From the NCBI RefSeq assembly GCF_044377145.1, contig NZ_JBILJQ010000018.1:1-64000 (forward strand): DNA of 64,000 bases, given 5' to 3'. Under the pieces are notes generated by a model that ran no database searches, was not told the DNA's origin, and saw only the letters and a program-made list of their open reading frames with translations. Shown one piece after another: positions 1-8,477 of the stretch; position 1 is the stretch's first letter; each line of letters begins with the position of its first letter. Source of the stretch: Aquimonas sp044377145 (GTDB lineage Bacteria > Pseudomonadota > Gammaproteobacteria > Xanthomonadales > Xanthomonadaceae). Both the position numbers and the translations under genes were made by a program.

Positions 1-162
1 GCTTCGGTCTTGGCTTCGGTCTTGGCTTCGGTCTTGGCTTCGGTCTTGGCTTCGGTCTTGGCTTCGGTCTTGGCTTCGGTCTTGGCTTCGGTCTTGGCTT
101 CGGTCTTGGCTTCGGTCTTGGCTTCGGCTTCGGCTTCGGCTTCGGCTTCGGCTGTGGCTTCG
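1..162. repeat. 12-bp and 6-bp tandem repeat
   Basis: Ten perfect head-to-tail copies of the 12-mer GCTTCGGTCTTG fill 1-120. Five copies of its first half, GCTTCG, follow at 121-150, then one variant hexamer (GCTGTG) and a last GCTTCG. The array runs off the left edge, so its full length is unknown. It is open in several frames (ASVL on the plus strand, KTEA on the minus strand), but no start, ribosome site or conserved flank ties it to a gene. It may be the low-complexity end of a protein outside the window or an intergenic minisatellite. Confidence 0.9.
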
Positions 163-651
163 CTCCAGCTCCTGCGGGCACGACGCCCGCGCTCTACCCG
201 GGGCCCCTGGGCAGCGGCGGGAGGCGGTCGAATCGCCCGAAGGGTCGCCGGCAGGGATGCCGGCGAGGTTTTCGACAGGCCATGGATGGCCTGTCCGAAA
301 ACCCCGACCGACTCACGCGTACCCGGAGTGCAGGATGCACGCAGGGCGCGGACGTGGGGTGCCCTTCTCTTTGGTTACTTTCTCTGACTCCGGGCATCCT
401 GCCCTTCGCCCCTGCGGGGCCGCCTTCGGCGTTCGCGCCGCTACTGCGGCGCAGTGGCCACTCAAGAGAACGTGACTCGGACGGCCCGCAGGGCCGACCG
501 AAAGCTCTCGCTCGCCACGCCACGCCACGCCACGCCGGACGGTGCTCGTGCTCGTGCTGGTGAAAGTGCAATCACACCACCCACCCCCAACCCAGACCCA
601 CCGCTTGAAAGACTCCCCGTTCCAACCTCAGCAGGCCGGATCAATCGCCCG
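163..651. other. Intergenic region, repeat mosaic
   Basis: I support no gene here. The stretch contains a strong palindrome (267-303), a motif reading TTCTCTTTGGTTACTTTCTC near 366 with a partly matching AAGAGAACGTGACTCGG near 464, a CGCCA microsatellite near 512-536 and a GTGCTC triplet near 541-560. This combination resembles dispersed intergenic repeats I associate with Lysobacter/Xanthomonas-lineage genomes; that is recollection, not a search. Overlapping open frames on both strands are short, mutually antisense and lack recognisable domains. Confidence 0.6.
267..303. repeat. Near-perfect inverted repeat (hairpin)
   Basis: The arms GGTTTTCG-ACAGGCCAT and ATGGCCTGTCCGAAAACC are complementary except for one unpaired base, around a minimal loop. 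It would form a stable stem of about 17 bp in either strand. No T-tract follows directly, so it is not a classic intrinsic terminator. It is better read as part of a dispersed repeat. Confidence 0.8.
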
Positions 652-1092
652 CTACCCGCGCAGGCGCCGATGCTCGACCATCAGGCAGCGGTCCTGCACC
701 ACATCGATTCCCGCCTCGGTCAGGCGGCGGGCGAAGGCATCGTCGCGAATGCCCGACTGCAGCCAGACCGCACCCGGCGGGGCCAACAGCAGATCATCCA
801 GATGGGCGGCCAGATCCTGCTGCCGCCTGAACACGCAGACCAGGTCGATTGCGCCGGGAATCTCCTGCACACGCCGATACACCGGTCGACCGAGGATCTC
901 GGTCGCCTCCGGGTAATACACCGGCACCGGAACAATCTCGAAGCCGACACGCTGCAGATACTCGGGCACGTAGTACGCCGGCTGCGCAGCGGCGGCAGTC
1001 GTCTTGATGCCGAGTACGGCGATGCGGCGCACGCGCATCAGCAGCGCTCTCAGTTCGCTATCGGTTTCGAGCTGCCGTGGCTGTTCGGACAT
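652..1092 (-). CDS. CoA-binding domain protein (YccU-like)
   Basis: The 146-aa protein has the layout of the small CoA-binding family (COG1832, E. coli YccU). A first beta strand and loop (IAVLGIK, residues about 24-30) is followed by a YYVPEYLQ helix and a PVPVYYP strand. The hallmark segments VYRRVQEIPGAIDLVCVFRR and AVWLQSGI come next, ending in VVQDRCLMVEHRR. It is a single Rossmann-like domain with no catalytic module, so the biochemical role is unknown. It starts 8 bp downstream of the waaA stop and is probably co-transcribed with it. Confidence 0.85.
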   Translation of the reverse strand: MSEQPRQLETDSELRALLMRVRRIAVLGIKTTAAAAQPAYYVPEYLQRVGFEIVPVPVYYPEATEILGRPVYRRVQEIPGAIDLVCVFRRQQDLAAHLDDLLLAPPGAVWLQSGIRDDAFARRLTEAGIDVVQDRCLMVEHRRLRG

Positions 1093-1100
1093 GGCGAGAG

Positions 1101-2423
1101 TCAGCGCCCGCGCATCGATGGGCGGCTGTCGCTGGCGTCGGCGCCGGGCTCGATTTCGCCGCGCAGCAGGCGGCCGATGACCTCGAGCGTGCGGTCGACC
1201 GCACCGCGCTCGGTGCCGACAGTACGCTGGGCCGCCTCACCCATGCGTTGACGCTGGGCAGGGTCCGACAGCAGCACCTGCAGCACCTTCGACAACTCTT
1301 CGGAATCGGCCACCCGCAGCGCCGCGCCCTGTTCCAGCAGCAGATCGGTGACTTCCTCGAAATTGAAGGTGTGCGGGCCGACCAGCACCGGCACGCCGAG
1401 TGCGGCGGGCTCCAGCACGTTGTGGCCGCCGATGGCCTCCAGCGAGCCGGCGACAAAGGCGACGTCGGCACAGGCGATGAAATTCACCAGCTCGCCGAGG
1501 GTATCGATGACGAAGCACTGGCAGTGGCCGTCGGGGTCGTCGTCCTCACTGCGGGTGCGGGTGGCGAAGCCGTAACTGCGACACAACTGCACCATCGGCT
1601 TGAAGCGTTCCGGATGGCGCGGCGCGACCAGCAGCAGCGCATCCGGAAAGCGGTTGAGCAGCCGCGAGTGCGCCTCGATGACCGCGAGTTCCTCGCCCTC
1701 GTGGGTACTCGCGGCGATCCACACTGGCCGCGCGCTACCCCAGCGCACGCGCGCGCCGGCGGCGTCTTCGAACAGGCTTGGCGGTACCTGCAGATCGAAC
1801 TTCAGATTGCCGACCACGCGCAGGCGCTCCGGCCGCGCCCCCAGAGTCAGCAGACGGTCGGCGTCCTGCTGCGACTGCGCCGCCACAAAGCGCGCACTGC
1901 GGATGGCAGCGCGGATGATCGGCCGCACCGGCCCATAGCCGCGCAGGGATTTGTCCGACAGACGCGCGTTGGCGACCACCACCGGAATGCCGGCCGCCTC
2001 ACAGCTCAGAAACAGGTTCGGCCAGATCTCGGTTTCCATCACCACCGCCAGCCGCGGCCGGGTGCGCTGCAGAAAGCGCTTGACCGCCGCCGGCAGGTCA
2101 TACGGCAGATAGACGTGGAAGACCTTGTCGTCCCACAGCTGGCGTACGCGGTCGGAGCCGGTCGGGGTGACCGTGGTGACCACGAAGGCGATATCGGTGT
2201 AGCGCTTGCGCAGGGCTTCGATCAAGGGCGCCGCGGCATTGACCTCGCCGACCGACACCGCATGGATCCACAGGCTTTCCTTGAAATCGGGCTGCCGGAA
2301 GTAGCCGAAGCGCTCCCGCCACCGCGCGTAATAGCCGGGCATACGCAGGCCACGCGCCAACAGCCGGTAGAAGATCAACGGCGTCAGCAGGTACATGGCG
2401 AGGGTGTAGAGCGCGCGCATCAT
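1101..2423 (-). CDS. waaA: 3-deoxy-D-manno-octulosonic acid (Kdo) transferase
   Basis: The enzyme transfers Kdo from CMP-Kdo onto lipid IVA, the first inner-core step of lipopolysaccharide assembly, at the cytoplasmic face of the inner membrane. An N-terminal hydrophobic anchor (residues about 5-20) is followed by the HAVSVGEVNAA motif, whose Glu60 matches the family's catalytic base. The C-terminal GT-B half carries GGHNVLEPAALGVPVLVGP. The frame is open upstream to 2447, but the start at 2423 (or 2420) puts the anchor and Glu60 at the usual positions and gives a normal-length 440-aa protein. The downstream CoA-binding gene is 8 bp away. About 190 bp with no feature separates it from algC upstream. 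Confidence 0.93.
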   Translation of the reverse strand: MMRALYTLAMYLLTPLIFYRLLARGLRMPGYYARWRERFGYFRQPDFKESLWIHAVSVGEVNAAAPLIEALRKRYTDIAFVVTTVTPTGSDRVRQLWDDKVFHVYLPYDLPAAVKRFLQRTRPRLAVVMETEIWPNLFLSCEAAGIPVVVANARLSDKSLRGYGPVRPIIRAAIRSARFVAAQSQQDADRLLTLGARPERLRVVGNLKFDLQVPPSLFEDAAGARVRWGSARPVWIAASTHEGEELAVIEAHSRLLNRFPDALLLVAPRHPERFKPMVQLCRSYGFATRTRSEDDDPDGHCQCFVIDTLGELVNFIACADVAFVAGSLEAIGGHNVLEPAALGVPVLVGPHTFNFEEVTDLLLEQGAALRVADSEELSKVLQVLLSDPAQRQRMGEAAQRTVGTERGAVDRTLEVIGRLLRGEIEPGADASDSRPSMRGR

Positions 2424-2614
2424 GCAGCGGCTCGCAGGCCGGGACACAGGCGGGCGCCGGCGAGGTCATGCGCGGGCATGGCGGAAGGATAACAGGGGCA
2501 TGGCGACCGACTGGCTGACGGGAGATTGATCGCCGCGCGGGTCGGCGACACGCCTGCTCTCCGTGCGGCCCGACCAGGCCCTGCCGGATCGGGTGCGCAC
2601 TGGGTCATCAGCGG

Positions 2615-4942
2615 CTAGAAAGGCAGCTTCAAGCCGGCATCCACCGCCAGCAGCTGGGCGCGGAAGGTCTCCTGCATGCGCGAGAGCGCTACATCGTTGT
2701 CGGCATCGAAGCGCAGCACCAGGCAGGGCGTGGTGTTGGAGCAGCGCACCAGGCCCCAGCCGTCCTGCCAGTCAGCACGGATGCCGTCGATGGTGGCGAT
2801 CTTCGCGCCCTCGAACTTGGCCTGGGCGGCGAAGCGCTCCATGAAGGCGTAGTGGGCGCCTTCTTCCATGTGCACCTTGAGCTCGGGCGTGGACACACCC
2901 TTGGGCAGCTCGGCGAACACTTCGACCGGCTCGCGGCCGTCCGCCGCCAGGATTTCCAGCAGACGCGCGGCCGCATAGATGCCGTCGTCAAAGCCGAACC
3001 AGCGCTCGCGGAAGAAGAAGTGGCCGCTCATCTCGCCAGCCAGTTCGGCCTCGGTCTCGCGCATCTTGGCCTTGATCAGCGAGTGACCGGTTTTCCACAT
3101 GATCGGGCTGCCGCCGTTGCGCAGGATGTGCCCGGCCAGGTGCCCGGTGCATTTGACGTCGTAGATGATCGCCGCGCCCGGATTGCGACTCAGCACGTCC
3201 TGGGCGAACAGCATCAGCAGACGGTCGGGGAAGATGTTCTCGCCGTCGGCACTGACCACGCCCAGGCGATCGCCGTCACCGTCGAACGCGATACCGAGGT
3301 CGAAGCCCAGGCGTTTGACCATCATGGTCAGATCGCGCAGGTTTTCCGGTTCGGACGGATCGGGGTGGTGGTTGGGGAAGTTGCCATCGACATCGCAGTA
3401 CAGCGGTTCGACTTCGCAGCCGATGGCTTCGAGTACGGCCGGCGCGATCACGCCGGCGACACCGTTGCCGCAGTCGACCACCACCCGCAGGCGGCGCTCC
3501 AGCTGCACGTCGCCGCCGATGCGCGAAACGTAGTCATCCAGAATGTCGAACTGCTGCAGGCCGCCACCGCCTCCATGCGTCAGCCGGCCTTCGGCGATCC
3601 GCGCGTACAGGTTCTGGATTGCGCCGCCGTGCAGGGTTTCGCCGCCGACGACGATCTTGAAGCCGTTGTAATCGGGCGGGTTGTGGCTGCCGGTGAGCGC
3701 GATGCAGCAGCCGGTGTTGAGCTGGAACGCACCGAAATACACCACCGGCGTCGGCGCCATGCCGATGTCGATCACATCGCGGCCGGCTGCGCGCAGTCCT
3801 TCGATCAGGGCTTCCGACAGTGCCGGCCCGGACAAGCGGCCGTCGCGACCGACCACGATCTCGCGCAGGCCGGTCTCGGCCATCAGGCTGCCGACCGCTT
3901 GGCCGATCAGCCGTGCCACGCCCTCGTCCAGGCTCTTGCCGACCACGCCGCGGATGTCGTACGCACGGAAAATGCTGCGGTCGACGCTGACCGCGCGCTT
4001 GGCCAAGGCCGGTGCGACCGGCTGCGGTTCGGCCTTGTCCTTCGGATCCGGCTGCTGCTGATGGGCCAAGGTCTGGCTGAAGGTCGGCTCGTCGGCGCGC
4101 ACCGGCGCAGCGCCAAACTCGGGCGCACGCCGCAGCTGCCACAGCAGCAGGGTTGCCAGCAGCAGGGCGATCAGGCCGAGGCCCATCTGCACCGGTGGAT
4201 CGTAGGGGATCATGGTCACCATTGGCGGCGAGGCGATACCCAGCCAGAGGCCGCTGCCGGCAATCTGGACGGTGCGCGCATCCTTGGCAAGTTCGTTTAC
4301 GCCGCTGGCGACCAGCACCGTGGTTTCGGTGCGCAGATCCAGATAGCCGCCGGGAAGATTGGCTGCCCGCACCTGCTCGATGTAGGGCTCGACCGGGAAC
4401 TCGGCGAGGATCACGCCGAGGGTGCGGCTTTCCTCGCGGGCCGGCGCGGCGATGCCCATGCCGACCTGGGTGCCCTTGCCAATCGTTCCAACCACCGGGC
4501 CATCGGCGATGCGGGCGCGGTTGATCAGCTGCAGACGGGTGTAGCCGAACGTGCCGAGATCCGGGCCGAACACTTCCTGCAGCTGGGCGCTGAAGGCGCT
4601 CAGGCGCGGCGCGTCGTTCCACACCTTGGCCGCGCGTCCAGCGGCGGATTCGAGTGCACCAGCGGCGAGGTCGGCGCGCAGATAGGGGTCAGCCACCGCG
4701 GCGTCAATACGGCGCGTGCGGGCGTCGAGATCTTCCTGGATCGCGGTGGACAACTGCTCGCGCAGGGCTTCGAGTCGCGGCGCAGAGCGACCGGTCTGCC
4801 AGGCTTCGAGGCCCTGCCAGATGATGAACAGGCCGCCGACCAGGGCCACCAGTACAACGCCATACAGAACCGGGCGACGCAGGGCCTGCAGCTCGGGCGG
4901 CAGCTGAAACGGTTCTTGCTCTTTTTTCTTGCGCTTCGCCAT
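2615..4942 (-). CDS. algC: Phosphomannomutase/phosphoglucomutase with membrane-anchored N-terminal domain
   Basis: The C-terminal part (from about residue 321) is an alpha-D-phosphohexomutase interconverting 1- and 6-phosphates of mannose or glucose for LPS and exopolysaccharide precursors. It shows the phosphoserine loop TGSHNPPDYNGFK (Ser419), the Mg loop DGDGDR (554-559), the sugar loop GEMSGHFFF and the phosphate-binding RCSNTTP near the end. In front lies a 320-residue extension. It has a basic start, a membrane segment at about 24-47, a roughly 200-residue loop that should be extracytoplasmic, a second membrane segment at about 253-270 and a charged linker. The start at 4942 (MAKRKKK) is chosen because the frame open upstream overlaps dut. 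The order coaBC-dut-algC matches Pseudomonas, whose algC also has a long form. dut ends 53 bp upstream. Confidence 0.93.
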   Translation of the reverse strand: MAKRKKKEQEPFQLPPELQALRRPVLYGVVLVALVGGLFIIWQGLEAWQTGRSAPRLEALREQLSTAIQEDLDARTRRIDAAVADPYLRADLAAGALESAAGRAAKVWNDAPRLSAFSAQLQEVFGPDLGTFGYTRLQLINRARIADGPVVGTIGKGTQVGMGIAAPAREESRTLGVILAEFPVEPYIEQVRAANLPGGYLDLRTETTVLVASGVNELAKDARTVQIAGSGLWLGIASPPMVTMIPYDPPVQMGLGLIALLLATLLLWQLRRAPEFGAAPVRADEPTFSQTLAHQQQPDPKDKAEPQPVAPALAKRAVSVDRSIFRAYDIRGVVGKSLDEGVARLIGQAVGSLMAETGLREIVVGRDGRLSGPALSEALIEGLRAAGRDVIDIGMAPTPVVYFGAFQLNTGCCIALTGSHNPPDYNGFKIVVGGETLHGGAIQNLYARIAEGRLTHGGGGGLQQFDILDDYVSRIGGDVQLERRLRVVVDCGNGVAGVIAPAVLEAIGCEVEPLYCDVDGNFPNHHPDPSEPENLRDLTMMVKRLGFDLGIAFDGDGDRLGVVSADGENIFPDRLLMLFAQDVLSRNPGAAIIYDVKCTGHLAGHILRNGGSPIMWKTGHSLIKAKMRETEAELAGEMSGHFFFRERWFGFDDGIYAAARLLEILAADGREPVEVFAELPKGVSTPELKVHMEEGAHYAFMERFAAQAKFEGAKIATIDGIRADWQDGWGLVRCSNTTPCLVLRFDADNDVALSRMQETFRAQLLAVDAGLKLPF

Positions 4943-4995
4943 CGCCACATTTCCCGTTTGCCCGGACAGGCTGTCCGGCGCCCCCACCCGATGAA

Positions 4996-5460
4996 TCAGC
5001 GCACTCCGGTGTGGCCGAAACCACCCTCGCCCCGAGCGCTCGCCTCGAACGCTTCCACTTGCCGCAGCAGCACCCGCTGCACCGGCATCACCACCAGCTG
5101 CGCAATTCGATCCCCGGGCGCGACCGTGCAGGCGCGGTCGCTGCGGTTCCACAGGCTCACCAGCAGGGGGCCCTGGTAGTCCGAGTCGATCAGGCCGACC
5201 AGATTGCCCAATACCAGACCCTGCTTGTGGCCCAGACCCGAGCGCGGAAGGATCACCGCACACAGGCCCGGATCGTTCAAATGTATCGCGATTCCACTTG
5301 GAACCAGTTCACTCTGCCCGGGTTCGAGCTGCAGCGGCCGCTCCAGCATGGCTCGCAAGTCGATACCGGCCGAGCCCGCCGTGGCGTAGGCCGGCAGCGG
5401 AAACTCCGCACCCAGACGCGGGTCCAGCACCCGGAAATCGATCCCCTGCGGCGCACTCAT
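4996..5460 (-). CDS. dut: dUTP diphosphatase (dUTPase)
   Basis: This is a trimeric dUTPase that hydrolyses dUTP to dUMP and pyrophosphate, keeping uracil out of DNA and supplying dTMP synthesis. All five family motifs are present in 154 aa: AGSAGIDLRA (I), PRSGLGHKQG (II), GLIDSDYQGP (III), GDRIAQLVV (IV) and the C-terminal RGEGGFGHTG (V) that closes over the active site. Its start overlaps the coaBC stop by 4 bp (ATGA), indicating translational coupling in one operon with coaBC and probably algC. Confidence 0.97.
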   Translation of the reverse strand: MSAPQGIDFRVLDPRLGAEFPLPAYATAGSAGIDLRAMLERPLQLEPGQSELVPSGIAIHLNDPGLCAVILPRSGLGHKQGLVLGNLVGLIDSDYQGPLLVSLWNRSDRACTVAPGDRIAQLVVMPVQRVLLRQVEAFEASARGEGGFGHTGVR

Positions 5461-6668
5461 CGCTCACCCCGGATGCGCTCTGCGACCAGCGTCAGCAAGA
5501 GTCGGGCCACTTCGAGTTTCGGCGCCGCCTCGATCCGCGCCTGCCCGCCCACCCACAGCACGCTGAGCGCGTTGCAGTCGCTTTCGAAGCCCAGACCCGG
5601 CGCGGCGACGTCGTTGGCCGCGATCAGGTCCAGCCGTTTGCGCTCCAGCTTGTCGCGTGCGTAGCGTTCGACGTCGACCGTCTCGGCGGCAAAACCGACC
5701 ACGAGCGGCCGATTCTGACGCGCGGCGACTTCAGCGACGATGTCGGGATTCCGCACGAATTCAATCGCCAGGGTGTCGGCCGACTTCTTGATCTTCTGCG
5801 CGGCGCACTCGCGCGGACGGTAGTCGGCGACCGCCGCCGCGGCGATGAACACATCGGCTGCCTCTACCCGCGCCATCACTTCGGCGTGCATCTGCGCGGC
5901 GCTGCGCACATTGACCCGCTGCACTCCGGGCGGTGTCGGCAACACCACCGGGCCGGCCACCAGCTCGACATCGGCGCCCGAGGCCGCAGCCACCTCGGCA
6001 AGGGCGAAGCCCATCTTGCCGGAGCTGCGGTTGCCCAGAAAACGGACCGGGTCGATGTCCTCGAAAGTCGGCCCGGCATTGATCAGCACTCGCCGGCCGG
6101 CCAAGCCCGGCACCGGCGGCCGCAGCGCGGCCAGCGCATGCATGGCGATGTCGGCGGGCTCCACCATGCGGCCCTCGCCGGTTTCACCACAGGCCTGGGA
6201 GCCCACGCCGGGCCCGAGCACGCGCGCACCGCGCTGGCGCAGGGTATCGACATTGGCGGCCGTGGCCGGGTGCGCCCACATCAGACGATTCATCGCCGGC
6301 GCCAGCATCAGCGGGCGGTCCGAGGCCAGGCACAGGGTGCTCAGCAGATCGTCGGCACGGCCTTGAGCCAGCCGGGCCAGGGTGTCGGCAGTGGCGGGCG
6401 CGATCAGCACCAGATCGGCCCAGCGCGCCAGTTCGATATGCCCCATCGCAGCTTCGGCGGCGGCGTCCCACAGCGAGCTGCGCACGCTACGCCCGGACAG
6501 TGCCTGCAAGGTCAGCGGGCCGATGAATTCGGCGGCGGCAGCGGTCATCACCACCTGCACCTCGGCGCCACCGGCGCGCAGCAGGCGCACCAGTTCGGCC
6601 GACTTGTAGGCCGCGATACCGCCGGAAACACCCAGCAGGATGCGCGGTGCGCTATATGGAACCGTCAC
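5457..6668 (-). CDS. coaBC: Bifunctional phosphopantothenoylcysteine decarboxylase / phosphopantothenate-cysteine ligase
   Basis: The enzyme joins cysteine to 4'-phosphopantothenate (CoaB, C-terminal) and decarboxylates the product (CoaC, N-terminal, FMN), two successive steps of coenzyme A synthesis. The CoaC half has SGGIAAYKS, the active-site His in MGHIELARWAD, the PAMN motif and the substrate flap QACGETGEGRM. The CoaB half has the nucleotide-binding AGPTFEDIDPVRFLGN-RSSGKMG and AAAVADYRP segments and the KIKK loop. At 403 aa it is full length. It is divergent from radC, with a 121-bp shared upstream region. Confidence 0.97.
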   Translation of the reverse strand: MTVPYSAPRILLGVSGGIAAYKSAELVRLLRAGGAEVQVVMTAAAAEFIGPLTLQALSGRSVRSSLWDAAAEAAMGHIELARWADLVLIAPATADTLARLAQGRADDLLSTLCLASDRPLMLAPAMNRLMWAHPATAANVDTLRQRGARVLGPGVGSQACGETGEGRMVEPADIAMHALAALRPPVPGLAGRRVLINAGPTFEDIDPVRFLGNRSSGKMGFALAEVAAASGADVELVAGPVVLPTPPGVQRVNVRSAAQMHAEVMARVEAADVFIAAAAVADYRPRECAAQKIKKSADTLAIEFVRNPDIVAEVAARQNRPLVVGFAAETVDVERYARDKLERKRLDLIAANDVAAPGLGFESDCNALSVLWVGGQARIEAAPKLEVARLLLTLVAERIRGER

Positions 6669-6789
6669 CGGAAAAGTCCTACCCAGAAAGCGGCCGATAG
6701 ATTACCCGAAAGGGCGCAGTTCTCCGGACCGACAGCCGTGCCGACGGAGGCCAGACTGCCGCCTCCCGTTTCCATCCGGTGCTGCTTCC

Positions 6790-7464
6790 ATGTCGATCCG
6801 TCATTGGCCCGAGGCCGAACGTCCACGCGAGAAGCTGCTGGCGCGCGGCGCGCAGTCGCTCAGCGATGCCGAAGTGCTGGCCCTGTTCCTGGGCTCCGGC
6901 AGCAGTGGCGAGGACGCCGTCAGCGCCGCGCGCGGCATGATCGGGCGCCACGGCAGCCTCGGCGCGCTGTTGGGCCTGGGCAGCAGCGGCCTGCTGCGTG
7001 AGCGCGGCCTCGGGCCGGCACGCTGTGCACTGCTGCTGGCGGCGCAGGAGCTGGGCACGCGTGTGCTGGCCGCCCAGCTCGAACGCGGCCCCGCCGTCAC
7101 TGACGAACGCAGCGCCGGCCAGCTGTTCAGACAGCGCCTGCACCAACAGCCGCAGGAGGTGTTCGCCTGCATGTTTCTCGACAGCCGGCACCGCATGATC
7201 GCCTTCGAGGAACTGTTCCGCGGCACCATCGATGGCTCGGAAGTCCACCCGCGCGAGGTGGTGCGGCGCTGTCTGGGGCACAACGCGGCGGCGGTCATCT
7301 TCGGCCACAACCATCCCAGCGGGGTCAACGAACCCAGCGCCGCCGACCGTCAGATCACCCGCCGCCTGCAGGATTCACTGGCCCTGATCGACGTGCGCGT
7401 GCTGGATCACTTCATCGTCGGCGACGGCGAGCCGTACTCGTTCGCGGCGCGCGGGATGCTGTGA
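6790..7464 (+). CDS. radC: RadC-family JAB domain protein
   Basis: The 224-aa protein has an N-terminal helix-hairpin-helix-like region (residues about 20-100) and a C-terminal JAMM/MPN domain with the metal-binding signature GHNHPSG (172-178) and downstream Asp186. The family was once linked to DNA repair, but its enzymatic role is unresolved. The start at ATG 6790 gives the standard N-terminus (WPEAERPREKLL); the frame is open to 6640 only by chance. It is divergently arranged with coaBC, as in pseudomonads. Confidence 0.95.
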   Translation: MSIRHWPEAERPREKLLARGAQSLSDAEVLALFLGSGSSGEDAVSAARGMIGRHGSLGALLGLGSSGLLRERGLGPARCALLLAAQELGTRVLAAQLERGPAVTDERSAGQLFRQRLHQQPQEVFACMFLDSRHRMIAFEELFRGTIDGSEVHPREVVRRCLGHNAAAVIFGHNHPSGVNEPSAADRQITRRLQDSLALIDVRVLDHFIVGDGEPYSFAARGML

Positions 7465-7587
7465 GAACGCTGCCCCGCGACTGAGCGCTGGCGAATCGGC
7501 GAGTGGCGCGTCATCGAACCGGTGTGGATCGGGCGCGCTCCCGCAGGCCTGCGAGACGATGCTGCGCCCCACCCTTCAGCCGGCTTT

Positions 7588-7609
7588 GAATCCCGAATCC
7601 CGAATCCCG
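7588..7609. repeat. GAATCCC triplet repeat
   Basis: Three tandem copies of GAATCCCG lie in the gap between the convergent radC and LytTR regulator genes. The same triplet (or its complement) recurs at 59323-59344 and 59944-59965, so it is a dispersed repeat in this genome. Confidence 0.8.
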
Positions 7610-7613
7610 GCAC

Positions 7614-8330
7614 TCAGACCCCCCCCATCCGCGCCCGCAGCTGCTGCGCCGCGCGGCGGCTGACTTCGACTTCGCTGCCGTTGGCGAGGCGGGCGACCAG
7701 TCCGGCGCCGACGTCGGGTTCCAGGCTGCGGATGGCGTCGAGCCGCAGGATGCAGCTGCGGTTGACGCGGAAGAAGTGGGCCGGGTCCAGCCGCTGTTCG
7801 ATCCGGCTGAGTGAGCTCAGCACGTAGGCCAGGCCGTGCGGCGTGTGCACGGCGGCGTGGTTGCCGACGCTGTCAAAGCGGTCGATCTCGCGCAGGCGCA
7901 CGATCCGTGCGCTGTCGCCGAACTTCAGCAGCAGGCCGTGCTCCATCGGTAGTGCCATGGTGGCGCCGGCGCTGCGCGGCTGTACCCGCGCCAGGGTGCG
8001 CGCCAGCCGTTCGGGATCGACCGGCTTGACCAGGTAGTCGAGCGCGTTGAGGCCGAAGGCGTCGATCGCGAAGCTGTCGTAGGCGGTGCAGAACACGAAC
8101 TGGCAGCGGTCCTCGATGTCGGCCGCCAGCTGCAGGCCGCTGATGCCGGGCATGCGGATGTCGAGAAAGGCGAGCTCGGGCTGGTGCTGATCGAGTGCGG
8201 CCAGGGCGGCGTCGGCGTGTTCGGCTTCGGCGACGATCTCTACTTGCGGATGTGCGCCGAGCAGGCGCCTGAGTTCGGCGCGGGCCAGGCGCTCGTCGTC
8301 GACCAGCAGGGTGCGGATGCGGTTGTTCAT
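7614..8330 (-). CDS. LytTR-family response regulator
   Basis: This is a 238-aa two-domain transcriptional regulator. The receiver domain (residues 5-120) has the acidic pair DD (11-12), the phosphoacceptor Asp57 in LAFLDIRMPG, a conserved Thr in FCTAYD and Lys102 in YLVKPVD. The C-terminal LytTR DNA-binding domain (about 140-235) has FFRVNRSCILRLDAI and the final strand GSEVEVSRR. Such regulators of the AlgR/LytR type are usually driven by a LytS-like histidine kinase, but none is adjacent. It is divergent from lpxL, and its targets cannot be inferred here. Confidence 0.93.
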   Translation of the reverse strand: MNNRIRTLLVDDERLARAELRRLLGAHPQVEIVAEAEHADAALAALDQHQPELAFLDIRMPGISGLQLAADIEDRCQFVFCTAYDSFAIDAFGLNALDYLVKPVDPERLARTLARVQPRSAGATMALPMEHGLLLKFGDSARIVRLREIDRFDSVGNHAAVHTPHGLAYVLSSLSRIEQRLDPAHFFRVNRSCILRLDAIRSLEPDVGAGLVARLANGSEVEVSRRAAQQLRARMGGV

Positions 8331-8477
8331 GCCTGTACTTGTCTGGGCGGGGCGGGTTGCGCTGGGTCGGCGGGGCTGGGTCGATGTTCGCCGATTTCGC
8401 CGCGTGGCGGCAGCGCTGACGCGGCATCGGTGTCGGCGTGACTTCGACGCGGGCCGTGCAGCCGCTAAACTCCGGCG

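Noticed and set aside
10..387. Plus-strand frame through the minisatellite (ASVL repeats)
   Set aside because: It exists only because the 12-mer is a multiple of three without stops, and the part after the repeat overlaps the palindromic intergenic element.
2852..5179. 775-codon plus-strand frame antisense to algC
   Set aside because: Composition is His/Gln/Arg-rich, the typical shadow of a high-GC gene; algC on the other strand has all catalytic motifs.
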